DNA of 64,000 nucleotides from contig CAZGSD010000001.1 in the NCBI GenBank assembly GCA_964528305.1, forward strand, positions 62,001 to 126,000, given 5' to 3'. The notes under the pieces were generated by a model. The model was not told the DNA's origin and did no database searches. It was given only the letters and a program-made list of their open reading frames with translations. Shown piece after piece: positions 16,598-28,600 of this stretch (position 1 is the stretch's first letter; the number at the start of each line of letters is the position of its first letter). Made by a program: the position numbers and the translations under genes. This stretch comes from CAZGSD01 sp964528305. GTDB lineage: Bacteria > Patescibacteriota > Gracilibacteria > UBA1369.

Positions 16598-18790
16598 GTG
16601 ACTTTGATGATGGCTGGCTTTGGAAATGTAGAAAATCAGGACAGAGGCTATACGGAGCCGAATGCTTGGCCAGTGCTGGAAAGACGCCGGATTAAGGAAA
16701 AACCTTCGGTAGCAGACAGTCCAGAGCGTACCGTCCCACCACCTCCTTCAACGAAACCGTCTTTGGAAGCAGCAGTGATAGCAAAAACTATTTCTGATAG
16801 TATAGCGGCGACCAGAGAGGCTGCCAGGAGCACATGGCAAGACTGGCTGAAAAGCGCTGGGCTAGCTAGAAAACAAACCATCGCATTTAAAGAAGAGGAA
16901 TTGAAATATAGAGGTTCACCTAGTGATTCTCGACCAAAATCAATCAGTGTCACCTATGGCCCTAGAGCTGGTGAATCATTGATAGCAGCTGTCCAAAAGG
17001 CAGTAGAAGCTTTTCCACAGGGCCTGGTCCCAATGCCTAGCTCGATAAATGGCCGGCATCCACTCTCTTCCCCCATCATACCGCCACCGAATGACGAGCC
17101 TATAAAATTAGAAGTAGAAGGTGAGGATTATGAAATTGTTAAGAGGAACCCCACGCCGCCCCCATTACCAGCAGAGGTTCGACAAGTTAACCAACCTACA
17201 GCTGCTGCTGCTGACAAGGGCGAGGTGTGGGAATTGAGCGAAGAAGATATTGAAGAATATGTTGAAGAACGGCCCACTCCACCTCCATTGCCAGCAGAGG
17301 CTCGACAAGTTGATCAACCTCCAGCTGCTGAGGCTGTTACTGGTGAGGAATTCCCACCACCATTACAGTCAGATGACGCAGAAAAAAGCCCGGACAAAGT
17401 GCCTCTCCCCTGGAAAAATCTGGCTCAGATGGAAACCCGCATGTTTGCAGAAGAGAATACAAAAAAATGGCTAGTCTTGGCGAAAGGTATAGGTACTGTT
17501 GGTGGTCCGGCCAACTATACCCGTGGCGACGATAGATTTGAACTGATGATGAAATTCAATCTGAGTAAATTTTGCCGTTTTGATGTGATTGCTGAACGTT
17601 TATTCAATCATATACTCAATGGTACTGCCCATGAAAAAGACCTGCGCTTTGACAGGCTGAACATGCTGGATTTACTGGATAAATGGGTGGTGACGTATAT
17701 AGGAAAATTATTTGCGGCCGAAGTTGATTTACAGCAAATAGATATGGATTTAGCCAGAACTTTTCATGATCTGATTGAGGTGGGTATTTATAATGATGCT
17801 GTAGAAATACGAAACAGATTCAATGATCCCAATAAATTCAAAGCTGAAATTCGCGAGTATGTTAAACTTCTCACCTCTCCGCAGGCCAGACCGGCCACGC
17901 AAATTGGTGGCATTGTAGTTAGACCTCAAACAAAAGAAGAAGATCATTTATTAAACTCTCTGAAAATACTGCTGGATGAATGCGAAAAAACAGCTATTGA
18001 TGGAAAAACCTGCGCTTTTTTTCTCAACTTGGTGGGACTTGAGAAATATCTCGAACGTTTGGATCAAATAACAGTAGAGATAGTTAGAATAGCTGAAGCT
18101 CATGAAGGTCAGGAGGATGTGAATAATCAGGCAAAAAAAATACTGGCCAGAATGCATGATATTTATATTGATTTATCTACCAGGAAGAAAGAAGTGGAAG
18201 CTAAGCTGGAACAAAAGCACCGAGAGAGTTTCTGGCATTTCGATGCAGACGCAGGAGAAACTGTCGATACTCCCCGACCTTATAAATATGCCGTGCTAAA
18301 AGTTAAAGGTAGAACAAAAGTACTTTTCCCTGGAGTGATTTCCATTGGGAATGATATAGTGAATATAATTGAATTACAGAGGACAACTGATAAACATGCC
18401 TTACTATACCTTCATAATGATGGTGAGTGGTGGATAACAGAGGTTAATACTAATCAAGGCCGTCTACCCATAAAAGTGGATCAGGAGTTGCTGATGCAAC
18501 CCATACCATTACCAGACAGCAAGAACATACAAATTGGCTCTAATGTAATTAAATATGAGAGGAATCATGAATTCACTGCGCTGGCGCTTCGTAAAGCGGT
18601 GCAAGATTTTATAATTGAGTATCGTGAGTTGTGGGCGCATCGAAAAAAAGCTACTTCGGAAGAGTTGGCGGCGTCCAATCGAACACTGGACCATTTACGT
18701 GATATGGGGCTGTGGGATGGCACGTTGTATCTCGTGGAGAGTAAAAAGAAGGCGCCGAATAGCGGCAGTGCAGAGGCGTTTGCACTTTGA
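16598..18790 (+). CDS. Uncharacterised pilus-operon protein, possible FHA-like C-terminal region
   Basis: 730 residues, family not recognised, no signal peptide or clear membrane helix, so probably cytoplasmic. Residues 1-270 are Pro/Ala/Glu-rich and include an imperfect repeated segment (RNPTPPPLPAEVRQVNQP and ERPTPPPLPAEARQVDQP). Residues 280-545 are strongly helical. Residues about 565-655 are beta-rich with FHA-like spacing (ISIGND ... HALLYLHNDGEWWITEVNTNQG), which is a weak resemblance only. GTG at 16598 is the taken start; ATG at 16607 or 16610 is possible. The position between pilC and the prepilin suggests a pilus role, perhaps regulatory. Confidence 0.6.
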   Translation: MTLMMAGFGNVENQDRGYTEPNAWPVLERRRIKEKPSVADSPERTVPPPPSTKPSLEAAVIAKTISDSIAATREAARSTWQDWLKSAGLARKQTIAFKEEELKYRGSPSDSRPKSISVTYGPRAGESLIAAVQKAVEAFPQGLVPMPSSINGRHPLSSPIIPPPNDEPIKLEVEGEDYEIVKRNPTPPPLPAEVRQVNQPTAAAADKGEVWELSEEDIEEYVEERPTPPPLPAEARQVDQPPAAEAVTGEEFPPPLQSDDAEKSPDKVPLPWKNLAQMETRMFAEENTKKWLVLAKGIGTVGGPANYTRGDDRFELMMKFNLSKFCRFDVIAERLFNHILNGTAHEKDLRFDRLNMLDLLDKWVVTYIGKLFAAEVDLQQIDMDLARTFHDLIEVGIYNDAVEIRNRFNDPNKFKAEIREYVKLLTSPQARPATQIGGIVVRPQTKEEDHLLNSLKILLDECEKTAIDGKTCAFFLNLVGLEKYLERLDQITVEIVRIAEAHEGQEDVNNQAKKILARMHDIYIDLSTRKKEVEAKLEQKHRESFWHFDADAGETVDTPRPYKYAVLKVKGRTKVLFPGVISIGNDIVNIIELQRTTDKHALLYLHNDGEWWITEVNTNQGRLPIKVDQELLMQPIPLPDSKNIQIGSNVIKYERNHEFTALALRKAVQDFIIEYRELWAHRKKATSEELAASNRTLDHLRDMGLWDGTLYLVESKKKAPNSGSAEAFAL

Positions 18791-18802
18791 TGGAGGTTGC
18801 TT

Positions 18803-18808
18803 TATAAT
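18803..18808 (+). promoter_or_regulatory. -10 box before the prepilin gene
   Basis: TATAAT lies 37 bases upstream of the ATG at 18845, giving a start near 18815. There is no TGn extension or clear -35. It would let the abundant pilin be made separately from the assembly genes. Confidence 0.4.
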
Positions 18809-18844
18809 GGAGGGGACTTTAGAAAATCTAATAAATACAAATTT

Positions 18845-19342
18845 ATGAAATATGTTGGTGCTAGAAGAGGTTTTACTTTGATTGAGTTGCTGATAGTGAT
18901 TTCCATTATCGGTATTTTGGCGGTGGCGTTGCTGCCAACTGTAACCAATGCGCCGAAAAAAGCCCGTGATGCTTCACGAAAGGCTGATATTAATAAAATA
19001 TTGACAGCGGTTGAGCAATATAATGCTGATAAAGGTAGTTATCCTGATACTTTTTGTACAGCTACGATAGCCGCTGATAGTCCGGTGTTAGCATATTTCT
19101 CCGGTGGCACAGCCCCAAAAGATCCTACTCCCGGTAATACTGTTGGTGGTGATTGTAATGGAGGATATAAGTTCTGCCGTAAGAATGGAGACAAGTATTC
19201 TTATGTGATTGCGGCTAAAATGGAGGATAAGAAATCTAATAATGCGACGGAAACTGACTTAGCTACTTGCGGCCCTGATCAACCTTTTACCATGCCAAGT
19301 TCTGTCCCAGCGAATCCAACAATTTATCTAATGGCCCAATAG
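18845..19342 (+). CDS. Type IV prepilin (major-type pilin)
   Basis: 165 residues. A class III signal MKYVGARRG is cut before F10, followed by the invariant FTLIELLIVISIIGILAVALLP helix with Glu at +5. The globular part starts with the alpha1-C helix (KKARDASRKADINKILTAVEQYNADKGSYP), as in pseudopilins and major pilins. Four cysteines in the globular domain could form disulfides. The ATG at 18845 is preferred over an in-frame upstream start at 18797 because it gives the normal short basic leader. It is the last gene of the pilus operon and is followed by a strong terminator. Confidence 0.93.
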   Translation: MKYVGARRGFTLIELLIVISIIGILAVALLPTVTNAPKKARDASRKADINKILTAVEQYNADKGSYPDTFCTATIAADSPVLAYFSGGTAPKDPTPGNTVGGDCNGGYKFCRKNGDKYSYVIAAKMEDKKSNNATETDLATCGPDQPFTMPSSVPANPTIYLMAQ

Positions 19343-19366
19343 TTTTCGATTTGAATTGAAAATAGC

Positions 19367-19395
19367 AAAAGCCCCCGCGAATGCGGGGGCTTTTT
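19367..19395 (+). terminator. Intrinsic terminator of the pilus operon
   Basis: AAAAGCCCCCGC pairs with GCGGGGGCTTTT around a tight loop and is followed by a T-run. The strong GC stem makes it one of the best terminators in the window. Confidence 0.9.
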
Positions 19396-19564
19396 GGCTG
19401 TAGAAAGCTTAGAGATAGGATGTGAGTACTCAATAAAGATTTGGCATAGTAATTCCTCCAATTGTGGCAATAGAGTCGGCGGAAAAAACTAAAACTGCGA
19501 GACGTTTTGGGAAGTAAAAACCGGTTTAGCAACAAGTCAATGCAAAATGCCGGATTTTGGCTTG

Positions 19565-19612
19565 TTGTATAGGCGGCGAGGCTTTTTTTGTATAGGCGGG
19601 GTTTGTTATAAT
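19565..19612 (+). promoter_or_regulatory. Promoter of the giant gene with twin 12-bp direct repeats
   Basis: An extended -10 TGT-TATAAT sits at 19604-19612, about 50 bases before the TTG start at 19663. The 12-mer TTGTATAGGCGG occurs twice, at 19565-19576 and 19588-19599, 23 bases apart (about two helical turns), and the second copy fills the place of the -35/-10 spacer. This arrangement suggests an activator or repressor site. The rest of the interval 19396-19564 shows no gene. Confidence 0.5.
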
Positions 19613-19662
19613 GTAAAGAGCCTAAAAATGGCTCAAATAAAAAGCAAAAACCGAAATACGTC

Positions 19663-22600
19663 TTGAAATTCTCCTGGAAGCAAATTAGGGGTAAAATTAC
19701 CGCCAAATGGCAGCGCATTTTGGCCAGTGTTGTATTGAGTTTTTTTGTATTCAATACCGCCAGTTCTAGTGTGCTGGCCTGGTCGATGGTGGATACCGCC
19801 CAGGCTCAGAGCAGTCTGGGGGGCATGTTGAATTCCGCTATCGGAGGACTGTTTGGCGCGGGAGAACAGGTATTGCAAAAGTTTTCTGATCGGGCGGGGG
19901 CGGAGCGTGATAAGGCGGCCACCAGTGGTAAGAAGCAGTTTGATTTGGTGGCCATCTTGGTGGCCTCGGATATAGCCGAAAATTCCCGCAATTATGATGG
20001 GCTGGCGGCCAGTCACAATGCCACCGTGCCTGCTGGCGCGGCCAATGACAATCGTCGTTTGAATGACACCACTTTACTGGGGCGCGTCGAACGCTATGCA
20101 CGTGACATACAGCGAGACGCTTGGCAAAAAGCTTTGATTATACGAGTACGCCCGGATCAGTCCACAGTGGAAATAGCGCGCGCCCTGGAAAAATTATATC
20201 GAGAGGGGGATGGTACAATCAGTGAATACAATCGTCTGAAGGGTTTGGTGATAATCGGGGATGTTCCCCTGCCTGTGGTGAATAAAAATGGGAATAGATT
20301 GGTGAGTCTTTTTCCTTATACTGATTTTGACGACACTTATTATGTGCATGACACTGCCAGCGACGATTTTGTGGTGAATAGCACTAATATCAAACCAGGC
20401 GCCGAAGTATGGCATGGCGTGATACGCCCACCGGTCAGTGGAGAAGATGGTTATAAATTGCTGGCCGAATATTTTGATAAAAATCATTTATTTAAAATTG
20501 GTGATAGCGCTTACAAGGACTTTGATAAGAAAATTTTTTACAGTGATTTAAATAAAGAATTCAATTTAATCAGCACTGAAGGCATACCGGCTTATCAATC
20601 TTATTTGAAATACTGGGAGGATATCAGTTATTTCCGCTTCAATAAAAACTGGGCTAAAAAACTTTTTGGTGAGAGCAGCATGGGGCGGACGGGCGGCGAT
20701 GGTGTGGATAATGATGGTGATACCCGCATCGATGAAGATACTGCCGATGGTTACGATGATGATGGTGACGCGGAAGCCGGCAGCCCGCTGTTTGGATTGA
20801 TTAATCGGGTGGATGATGATCGAGATGGTAAGGTGGATAATGATGAGGAGGGGGTGTGGGGATATTGTTCAGCTATTCCAGCCAAAGGTAAAAAGTTATT
20901 GGAAAACTGCCAGGCTCCGGGACAACCCTATAAAACTGGAAATTTTTACCATACCAAAGCAGGCAGTAAATATTTTGTGGCCGATGATATCAACAACAAT
21001 GACACTGTAGATCAACGCATAGATGAAGGCATAGATGAAGATGACGGTGATCCAATGCTACGTATCGACAATGATCGCGATGGCCGGGTGGATGAAGATA
21101 CTACCGCAGACAATGATGCCGACGGTGATAAAAAAAGTGATGAAGATGGCCCCGGTGATATGAATGGAGACCGCTGCCCTGGCCAATGTAAAGTGGATGA
21201 AGATAATGATTCAGTGGATGCCGACTCGGATTTCTGGCCAACCGGTTATGAAAAAGATTATGGCTCACTGGATTTGACCATAGCCCAGCTGGGAGATTTG
21301 ATCAGTGCCGCCGCTAATGGCAGCGTCAAGGAAGCTTTTGCTTCATTGAAAACTCCCAATAATCCGGAAAACTTTTTGAGCTTTCCGCGTATATTACTTT
21401 TTATCCCGCCCTTTCCACCCATACTGTTTCCACGCATTTTTCCTTTTCCCAATGGTGATGAATGGATAGATGAAGGTAGCGTGAATAATGATGATGAAGA
21501 TGATTTGGTGGACGAAGATGGCACTGCCGACAATGACAATGATCAGGACGGCAGTATGGACGAAGATGGTGGGGATGTGCTGGGTAATGGAGGTAAAGGT
21601 GATGGTGGCAATATGTTTGATAATCTGCCGGATATACGCAGCAAGGATGTGATTATGTCCTTTTTCAAAAAATATAATGAACTTTTTGATAATTTTTATA
21701 CTACCATCAATAGCTGGGTAGACGGAACAGGGCGCTATCAGAGTGGATACAAATCACCAAGCGGCCAAAGTATTTCTGATCTGGTAACTTTTCCTTTTTT
21801 GATCGCGGCCAAGGATGAATTTACCAGGGTTTATCTGAAATCAGTTAATGATGCTCTGGAGAGACGCATAGATAATTATGTTCAGAAGCTTCAATACGAC
21901 GTGACTTTGAGCAAAGGTGCTAATTTGAGTGGCTACATTGTGCTGCCCGATGATAATGGAGTTTTTCCGGCCAATCAGAAATTAAAATTCCAGGACATTA
22001 GTTTTATCAATTTTGGTTATCGCAATGATAGTTTCTTTTCTGGAATTGAGGCACTATTGGACGCCCTGAAGACCTTTACCACCGCACCAATTTCAGCTGA
22101 CTCAGCGAAGCGTGCTTTCTTAAAAACCCTCAAAGGTAGTATCAATGCCCTAACGCCGATTTATATAAATGGCAAACCTATTGATTCTATTACAAATATA
22201 GTTCAATGCTCGCTATATCGCGGGTCGGAAGGTGATGAAAACAGTCAAATGGTGATAGGTAATACCGTTTATGATCCGCTGGCTAATTTTAATAAAGAAA
22301 AACCACCACAAATGCCTGCCGAATGGAATGCTTTTCCACGAGAGGTATTGACTGGGGATGATGATAATGACTATGAAGGACTGTTTTGGTGGTGGGGTAA
22401 TCACAGAGATTCACCACTAGTGAAATGGCTCGTAAAACAGCGATTATTAAACAAATCCTTTGCTGGATGTTTTGCGGAAAATGCCAGTGATCCTACGCGC
22501 TGCTTCCCTGGTTTGGCAACCAGATATATATTCAGTTTAGGTGGCACCAGGCAGGTAAAAGGCATACCGGCGAGTGCCGTCAGCCACCAAGCTTGTTTTG

Positions 22601-25600
22601 ATTTCAAAGAAAAAGATGGTTATGACGCTTACGCTCTGGCAGCAAATATTTATCTAAAATTTCTTTCGGAAACACAAATGCCGGAGGAGAAAGAGAAATT
22701 AAACAATATTAAACCTGCCCCAAGCAGTGCTCAGGCCGCTCCACGCGATATAGTACTGTTGGATTTTGGTAATGCTGATAAAGCTCCCTTAGAGTATGAA
22801 ATAGCACCAGGAAATTTCCTGGCTATACCCCCGACACTGACAGTAATGGCAATGGCAAGCCCGACATTGAGTAAATTGAAAATTAATTTTGAGCAAATAC
22901 TAAAGGCTTATCTGGGGGGTGATCGCTTGGATAATAACGCCAATGGTAGTATTGACGAAGCCGCTGAGGCCTCTATGCAATTTTTTGCTATCAACAGTTC
23001 TAATCATCAGGTTAATTGGACACAGGTTGGTGAGCAGCTACTGTCCACCGTGCGCAATGATGAGGCCGCAGTTGAGGCTAAAAACAAACCACTGTTATTT
23101 GGCCCAAATGTCATAGCTGGTGCTAAAGAAGTTTATATAAGGGTTAATCCTATTCCAGGTAAACCGGTAAGCTCGCTGGCATTCCATAAAGAACCTACAA
23201 TCGATACCATTCAGGCGCAAACCTATGAATTGGAACGTGATGCCAATGGAGATTTTATTGAGGATAAAACTTTGAGTGAACAGGCCAGACGTGAGCGCGG
23301 TCGATACAAAACTGTTACCAAAACCGTCCCCGACCCTGCTGATAAATCTAAAAATATAACCGTCAGTAATGAAACCCGCACGGCCATCAGTATACCGATA
23401 GATAGTCCACGCTATGTGACTTTCATGGACAGTAAGGGAAATTATCAAAAAATTATTTATCCCAATGCTTTCCGCGCTAAGGATTTGGGCAGCTTCCGTC
23501 AGCAATTGGTGGATTTGGAAAAACAATTACAAGCTATACAGGTGAATCCCGCCTATGCCAGTCTCGGACCAGCAAGTGTTAGTAATTATCTAACCGGAGT
23601 AATGGAGAGCACTCTGGCTACTGATGTAGTGAATACTTCGCTGGATGAGATCAGTGTGGTGGCGGAGAAAAAACTGGCTGATGCTTTGAATTGGAAAGCT
23701 CTGGATATAGATGAAAAACATGATTATGTGCTGCGACATTATTGGGGTAGTGGATTCAAGCCATATACTCCACTCATCGAGGCGGGGCGGGGTTATGAAG
23801 TGTTGTATTTGAATTCCAGTGGGGGCGCGGATGCTTTGTCGATGAAATTTAATAAAGATATTCCTTCGGTAAAAAATGAGCCGTTGGTGGAGAAGGTGGA
23901 TTGTAAGCAACCTGCCAATGCTGGTAAAGCGGCTTGTCGTGGTGGCGTGGATGTACCGGTGCCGGGAGGTACTGTTGGAGCAGGCAAGGCTGGTGGCGCG
24001 GGCACACAGGGTGAGGCGCTGGATGAATCAGTAATTATTTTTGAATGGTTCCCACGCCTACAAAAGTGGGCAGCGGAAACTGCTGATATAATCAAAGGTA
24101 AAAATGCCGTCAAAGCCTGTCCGGCTGGTGGATTTACAGATTTGCCTGGGGATACGGGCCTGGCTCTGGAATCCTATCGCCCACCAGTAGTACTGCCAGT
24201 ACCGCTGGACACCGATGGCAATGGACGACCAGATCAGGCTGATGCCACCAGACAATTACGCTTAACCCTAGCTGACCCAAACAGGACAGTACTGAGAGCC
24301 GGATCCGCCGATCAGGTGGAAATGGTGGTAGAAGCACTGGATGGGCGGGGACAAGTGAATTTAAATGATAGTTTCAACACTGTAACCCTGCGGCTGGAAA
24401 ATCTGTCTGGTAGTGGTCAGATAGCTGTGCTCGCCGGTGGAGTAAATACTGATGCTACGAGCGGAGGACCTGTGCGATCGAGCGCGGATGCCACTCTGGT
24501 TAATGGTCGAGCCGTGTTCATAGTGCGTGCCGCTGAAAATAGTGGAACAGTGGCGGCCCGCGCAGAAATGGCACTTCCAGGTGGGGCTGGACTAATCAGC
24601 AGTGACACCAGACAGATAACTGTCAGTAAAGAAGTGATTAAACTCACTTCCTATCGCCGTTACAATACATATAAATTCGCTGAAAATGGTGCCGCCGGTT
24701 ATAGCGTGCATGATGAAAATGGAGCCTTGGTGGCTGATATAGATCCCAAGACCGGATATATTTCACTACTAGCCAAGGGGCATGAAGTGCGCGTGCTGCC
24801 GGCCAGCGGTAGTAAACCTTTGAGGCAGGCCATCGTGCGGCTAGCGGATGATAAAGTGCTAGCCATACTTTATTTCGTGGTGGCTGGCCGGCAGCCGGTG
24901 GTGATGGATACTGCCAATGTTGACTATGCAAAACAACATGCCTCACTGAAAGGTGTGCATGCTAAGGATTTGGTTGGCAATGATAATTTGAAATTGCAGC
25001 CGGTAACCGATGAACCGGATTTAACAGGAGCTTTGCAATTGGTGGATAGTCGTATCAAAGAAAATGGTGGCCGAGTTGCTGTGATTGATGGCCGAGGTAA
25101 TTTGTTTACCAATTTAAAAATTAAAGTTAAAACTGGCCCAGCCAATGGACCGGTGATATTTGTACTGGAAGATCAGGGACGAGCGGTGCTGGAAATGTTT
25201 GTGGGCGCAAAATTTGAGGTGATTACTACACTGCCCTATGAACAGGTAAAAAATCTTTTTGCGGCGGGCGTGCCGGCACTAATGATGGCGGGCAATTGGT
25301 TGATAGGCAAGGCTCACGCCCAAAACTCGGCGGCCACATCGACTCAGACTGGCTCACAATCGACTGGCCTTGGGGCGAGCGGTTCTTCAACAAAAAATAG
25401 TTCACCAACTGCCAGTGTCGGTACTATCAGCGCCACGGCAAAAGTCCCCAGGGTGGCAGAACTCCCTGATACGGACAAAGATGGTTTGAATGATTTGGAA
25501 GAAATCAATATTGGCACCAAAATTAATCAGGCTGATACTAATGGTGATGGCCAAAGTGATTTGGCTAATTTACAGGCTGGTGTAGATCCAAGGGTGATTG

Positions 25601-28600
25601 GTAAAACACTCTTTAGTGATATCAAACCGGGTGAAGAAGGTTTTGCGGAAATAGTAAATCTGTTCCGTCGTGGTGTTTTGGTGGCTGATGAAAAAGGACA
25701 GGTACGGCCAAAAAACAAAATCACCCGTGAAGAATTTATTAAATTCGATTTGGGTGGGATTTGTGTTTTGTGTGATCGTTTTGAAAGCAAAATACAAAAA
25801 AATATTTGGGATTTGTATAGTAAAAATCCTTTCCCGGACCGTGATATAGCCGATCAATACAAATACTGCGTAGCTGAGGGAAAGAATCGAGGCATTATTT
25901 CCGGATATAAAGCATTTATCAATATTGGCCTCTATGTACCAAAAGCCAATATATCACGTGCGGAGGCTACTAAAGTCATATTAGAAACCGCCCGACAGCA
26001 AATAGAAAGTTTCCCGGCTTTTGTGGTTAATGAAAATCTGCGCGGTAAACCCTGGTATTATAATTATCTGCTGACCGCACAAAAAGAAGGCATTTACCCA
26101 CGTGGGAAATTTACAGCAATGGATACTATGTCTCCGGCGGAATTTCAAAAATATTTGGATAATGAAATCATACGCGCCTCCTCCGGATTGCCGGGAGGTT
26201 TGGCTAATAGCTCACTGCTGCTGTGGCTTTCTCAGCCAATTAGTCGGGTGGAATTTGCCATCATGGTTTCCCGCTTCACAGATCGTTACAACTGTAACAG
26301 CCTGGATAAAGATGGCGATGGCCTGCCAGATAATTTTGAAAAATATATTTATGCCACTAGCCCTACCGATGCAGATACAGATAAGGGTGGCGTCAATGAT
26401 GGCGCGGAAGTGTGGCGCGGTAGCAACCCTCTGGACGCCAGTGATGATTTCCCCAAACCCAAAGAAAATCCTGATGATGATCCAGATAAAGATTGGCTAA
26501 CCACTGGCCGTGAACGTCAAATCGGCACTGATCCTTATGATCCTGATACTGATGATGGCGGCGTAAAAGATGGTATGGAAGTGCTGCTTGGTATAAATCC
26601 GCTGGAGAAAGCTGATGATAAAACATCTGGACAGGGCTCTGGACTGGAAAGTAATGATAAAGACGGCGCTTATTTGTCTGGTTTGGATGTACGCAGCAAG
26701 ACGATTTATAGTCTGCCAGATGGTGGAGCAATTGATCAGTCACAAATCAATACAGAGGAAACTGATCGCCTGCCGGCCGATGATGAAAGTGAGCTCTATG
26801 TACGGGCCACACTTTATGATGCCAATGGGGAATTGAAAGAAAATGACAATAGCAGTGTGGTGCGATTTGCTTTTAAAAATCCTGAAGATGCTAAGAGTGC
26901 CATGCTGGAGCAGCAGCGCGTGCGCGTACAAAATGGACGAGCGGAAACGGTGCTTACTGCCAAAACAAAAACCGGCCTGCCCATCATTACCGCTTCTTTG
27001 GAAAATCAAAAAGTTCCATCTGATCAGCGATTGATAGAAGTGTATGCACTGGAACCAGCCAAGGCATTGATCACCGCCCAGTCCCCTATCATACCGAGTG
27101 GTGGAAAATCCTCTACCATGCTGAAGGCGCAGTTGTTGGATAGAAATGGTAATTTGGCTAATAGCGGCAGCTACACTGCTACATTCACTTTGGAACAAGC
27201 GGAGGGTGTCACCGCGCCTGTGAGCGCCCAATTGGAATCCAAAGTGGATGAAATAAAGGATGTTGCAGGCATACAAATGAGTTCGGTTACTGGAGAATAT
27301 GAATTAAAATTAAAATCAGGCATAAGCCCGGAAAATTTACGGGTGAAAATTGCCTACCAAGATAAAGTACAGCTGGCTGAACAAAACGCTAATAATGCCA
27401 CTGCCGACCTGCTCAATCTGGGAGCGCAGATTTTTAAACCGGCTGAAGTGATTGGAGAAACAACAGTGGCGACGCGCAATGATTTGGCTTTGATTATGAG
27501 AGCTGGGAAAACTGGCCTGGCTAGCGACGCACAGGATGAAACGGAAATTACCGTGAGTGTCGAAGATGCTTTGGCCCAGCGTTTGGATAAATTTACCGGC
27601 CTACTTAATGTAAAAATACTAAATGCTCAAATGGGCACTTTGGTGAGCATGACTGGCAAAACTGGCCCAACTTTGGGCTTGGAACTAATTAATGGAGAAG
27701 CTAAATTCAAAGTACGCAGCTCCCTGAAAGCCGGTGAAATTGTCTTGAGCGCTACCGTAGAGGGATTGCCTCCAGCGGCTTTGAAATTAGAAAGTTTTGC
27801 TTATAGAGCGACCAGATTGGTGTTAGAAAGTAGCGCTAGTGAAATAGATGCTGATCCAAGACGTACTTACTCCGCTAGTGTGAAATTATATGACAGTGCA
27901 GGTAATTTGGTGAAGCGGGATAATTCGACTTTGATTAATTTTTCTCTGGACCCGGAAAGCGCTAAATTTGCCAAATTAACCTCCGGTAGCCAAGTGCGAG
28001 CCAACTCTGGCATGGCCAGTGTCAATTTCCAAACTGGCACCTTGACGGGGCCGGTACGACTTCGAGCTAAAGCCGCTGGGTTGATAGATGGTTATCTGGA
28101 AATATATGCCGTGAAAAAATTCCGTGGTGAAGAATTCCGTCAGATTAAACCAAAATTCCTTTATGCTGATTTGCTGGGCGCTAATTATGGTGACGTGACT
28201 ACTCCCGGTTATCTAGGAGGATGGTTTGTCTTTAGTGGCAAAGTGCAAAGTGCTGTGTCGATGATTACTGAGCCCAAACCAAAACTACGTCTAGCTGACG
28301 TGCTAACCAGTGGTAGCGTGATACCGGGCGATGAAGCTGATTTAGAGATACGGGTGCAACCGACTGGTTCGGATAATGCGGTGACCAGGCAGATAGTGAG
28401 CGACATCGGTATTGGACAGGAAGTAATGGAAATTACCGTGGTGCCAAAACCACAAACGCAATTGAAAATAGTAAGCACACCCGAACAGGCTGAACGACGG
28501 CTGGAAACAATTAATGTGGTTAATATGCTTCTGGAAGATTCACCATATAGTTTGGAAAATGAAATTGAGCGGGTGAATGTACTCCGAGCTGGGCAATTGA

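Noticed and set aside
20690..21570. CRISPR-like repeats
   Set aside because: The short repeats are codons for calcium-binding DxDxDG units in an open frame; there are no spacers of fixed length.
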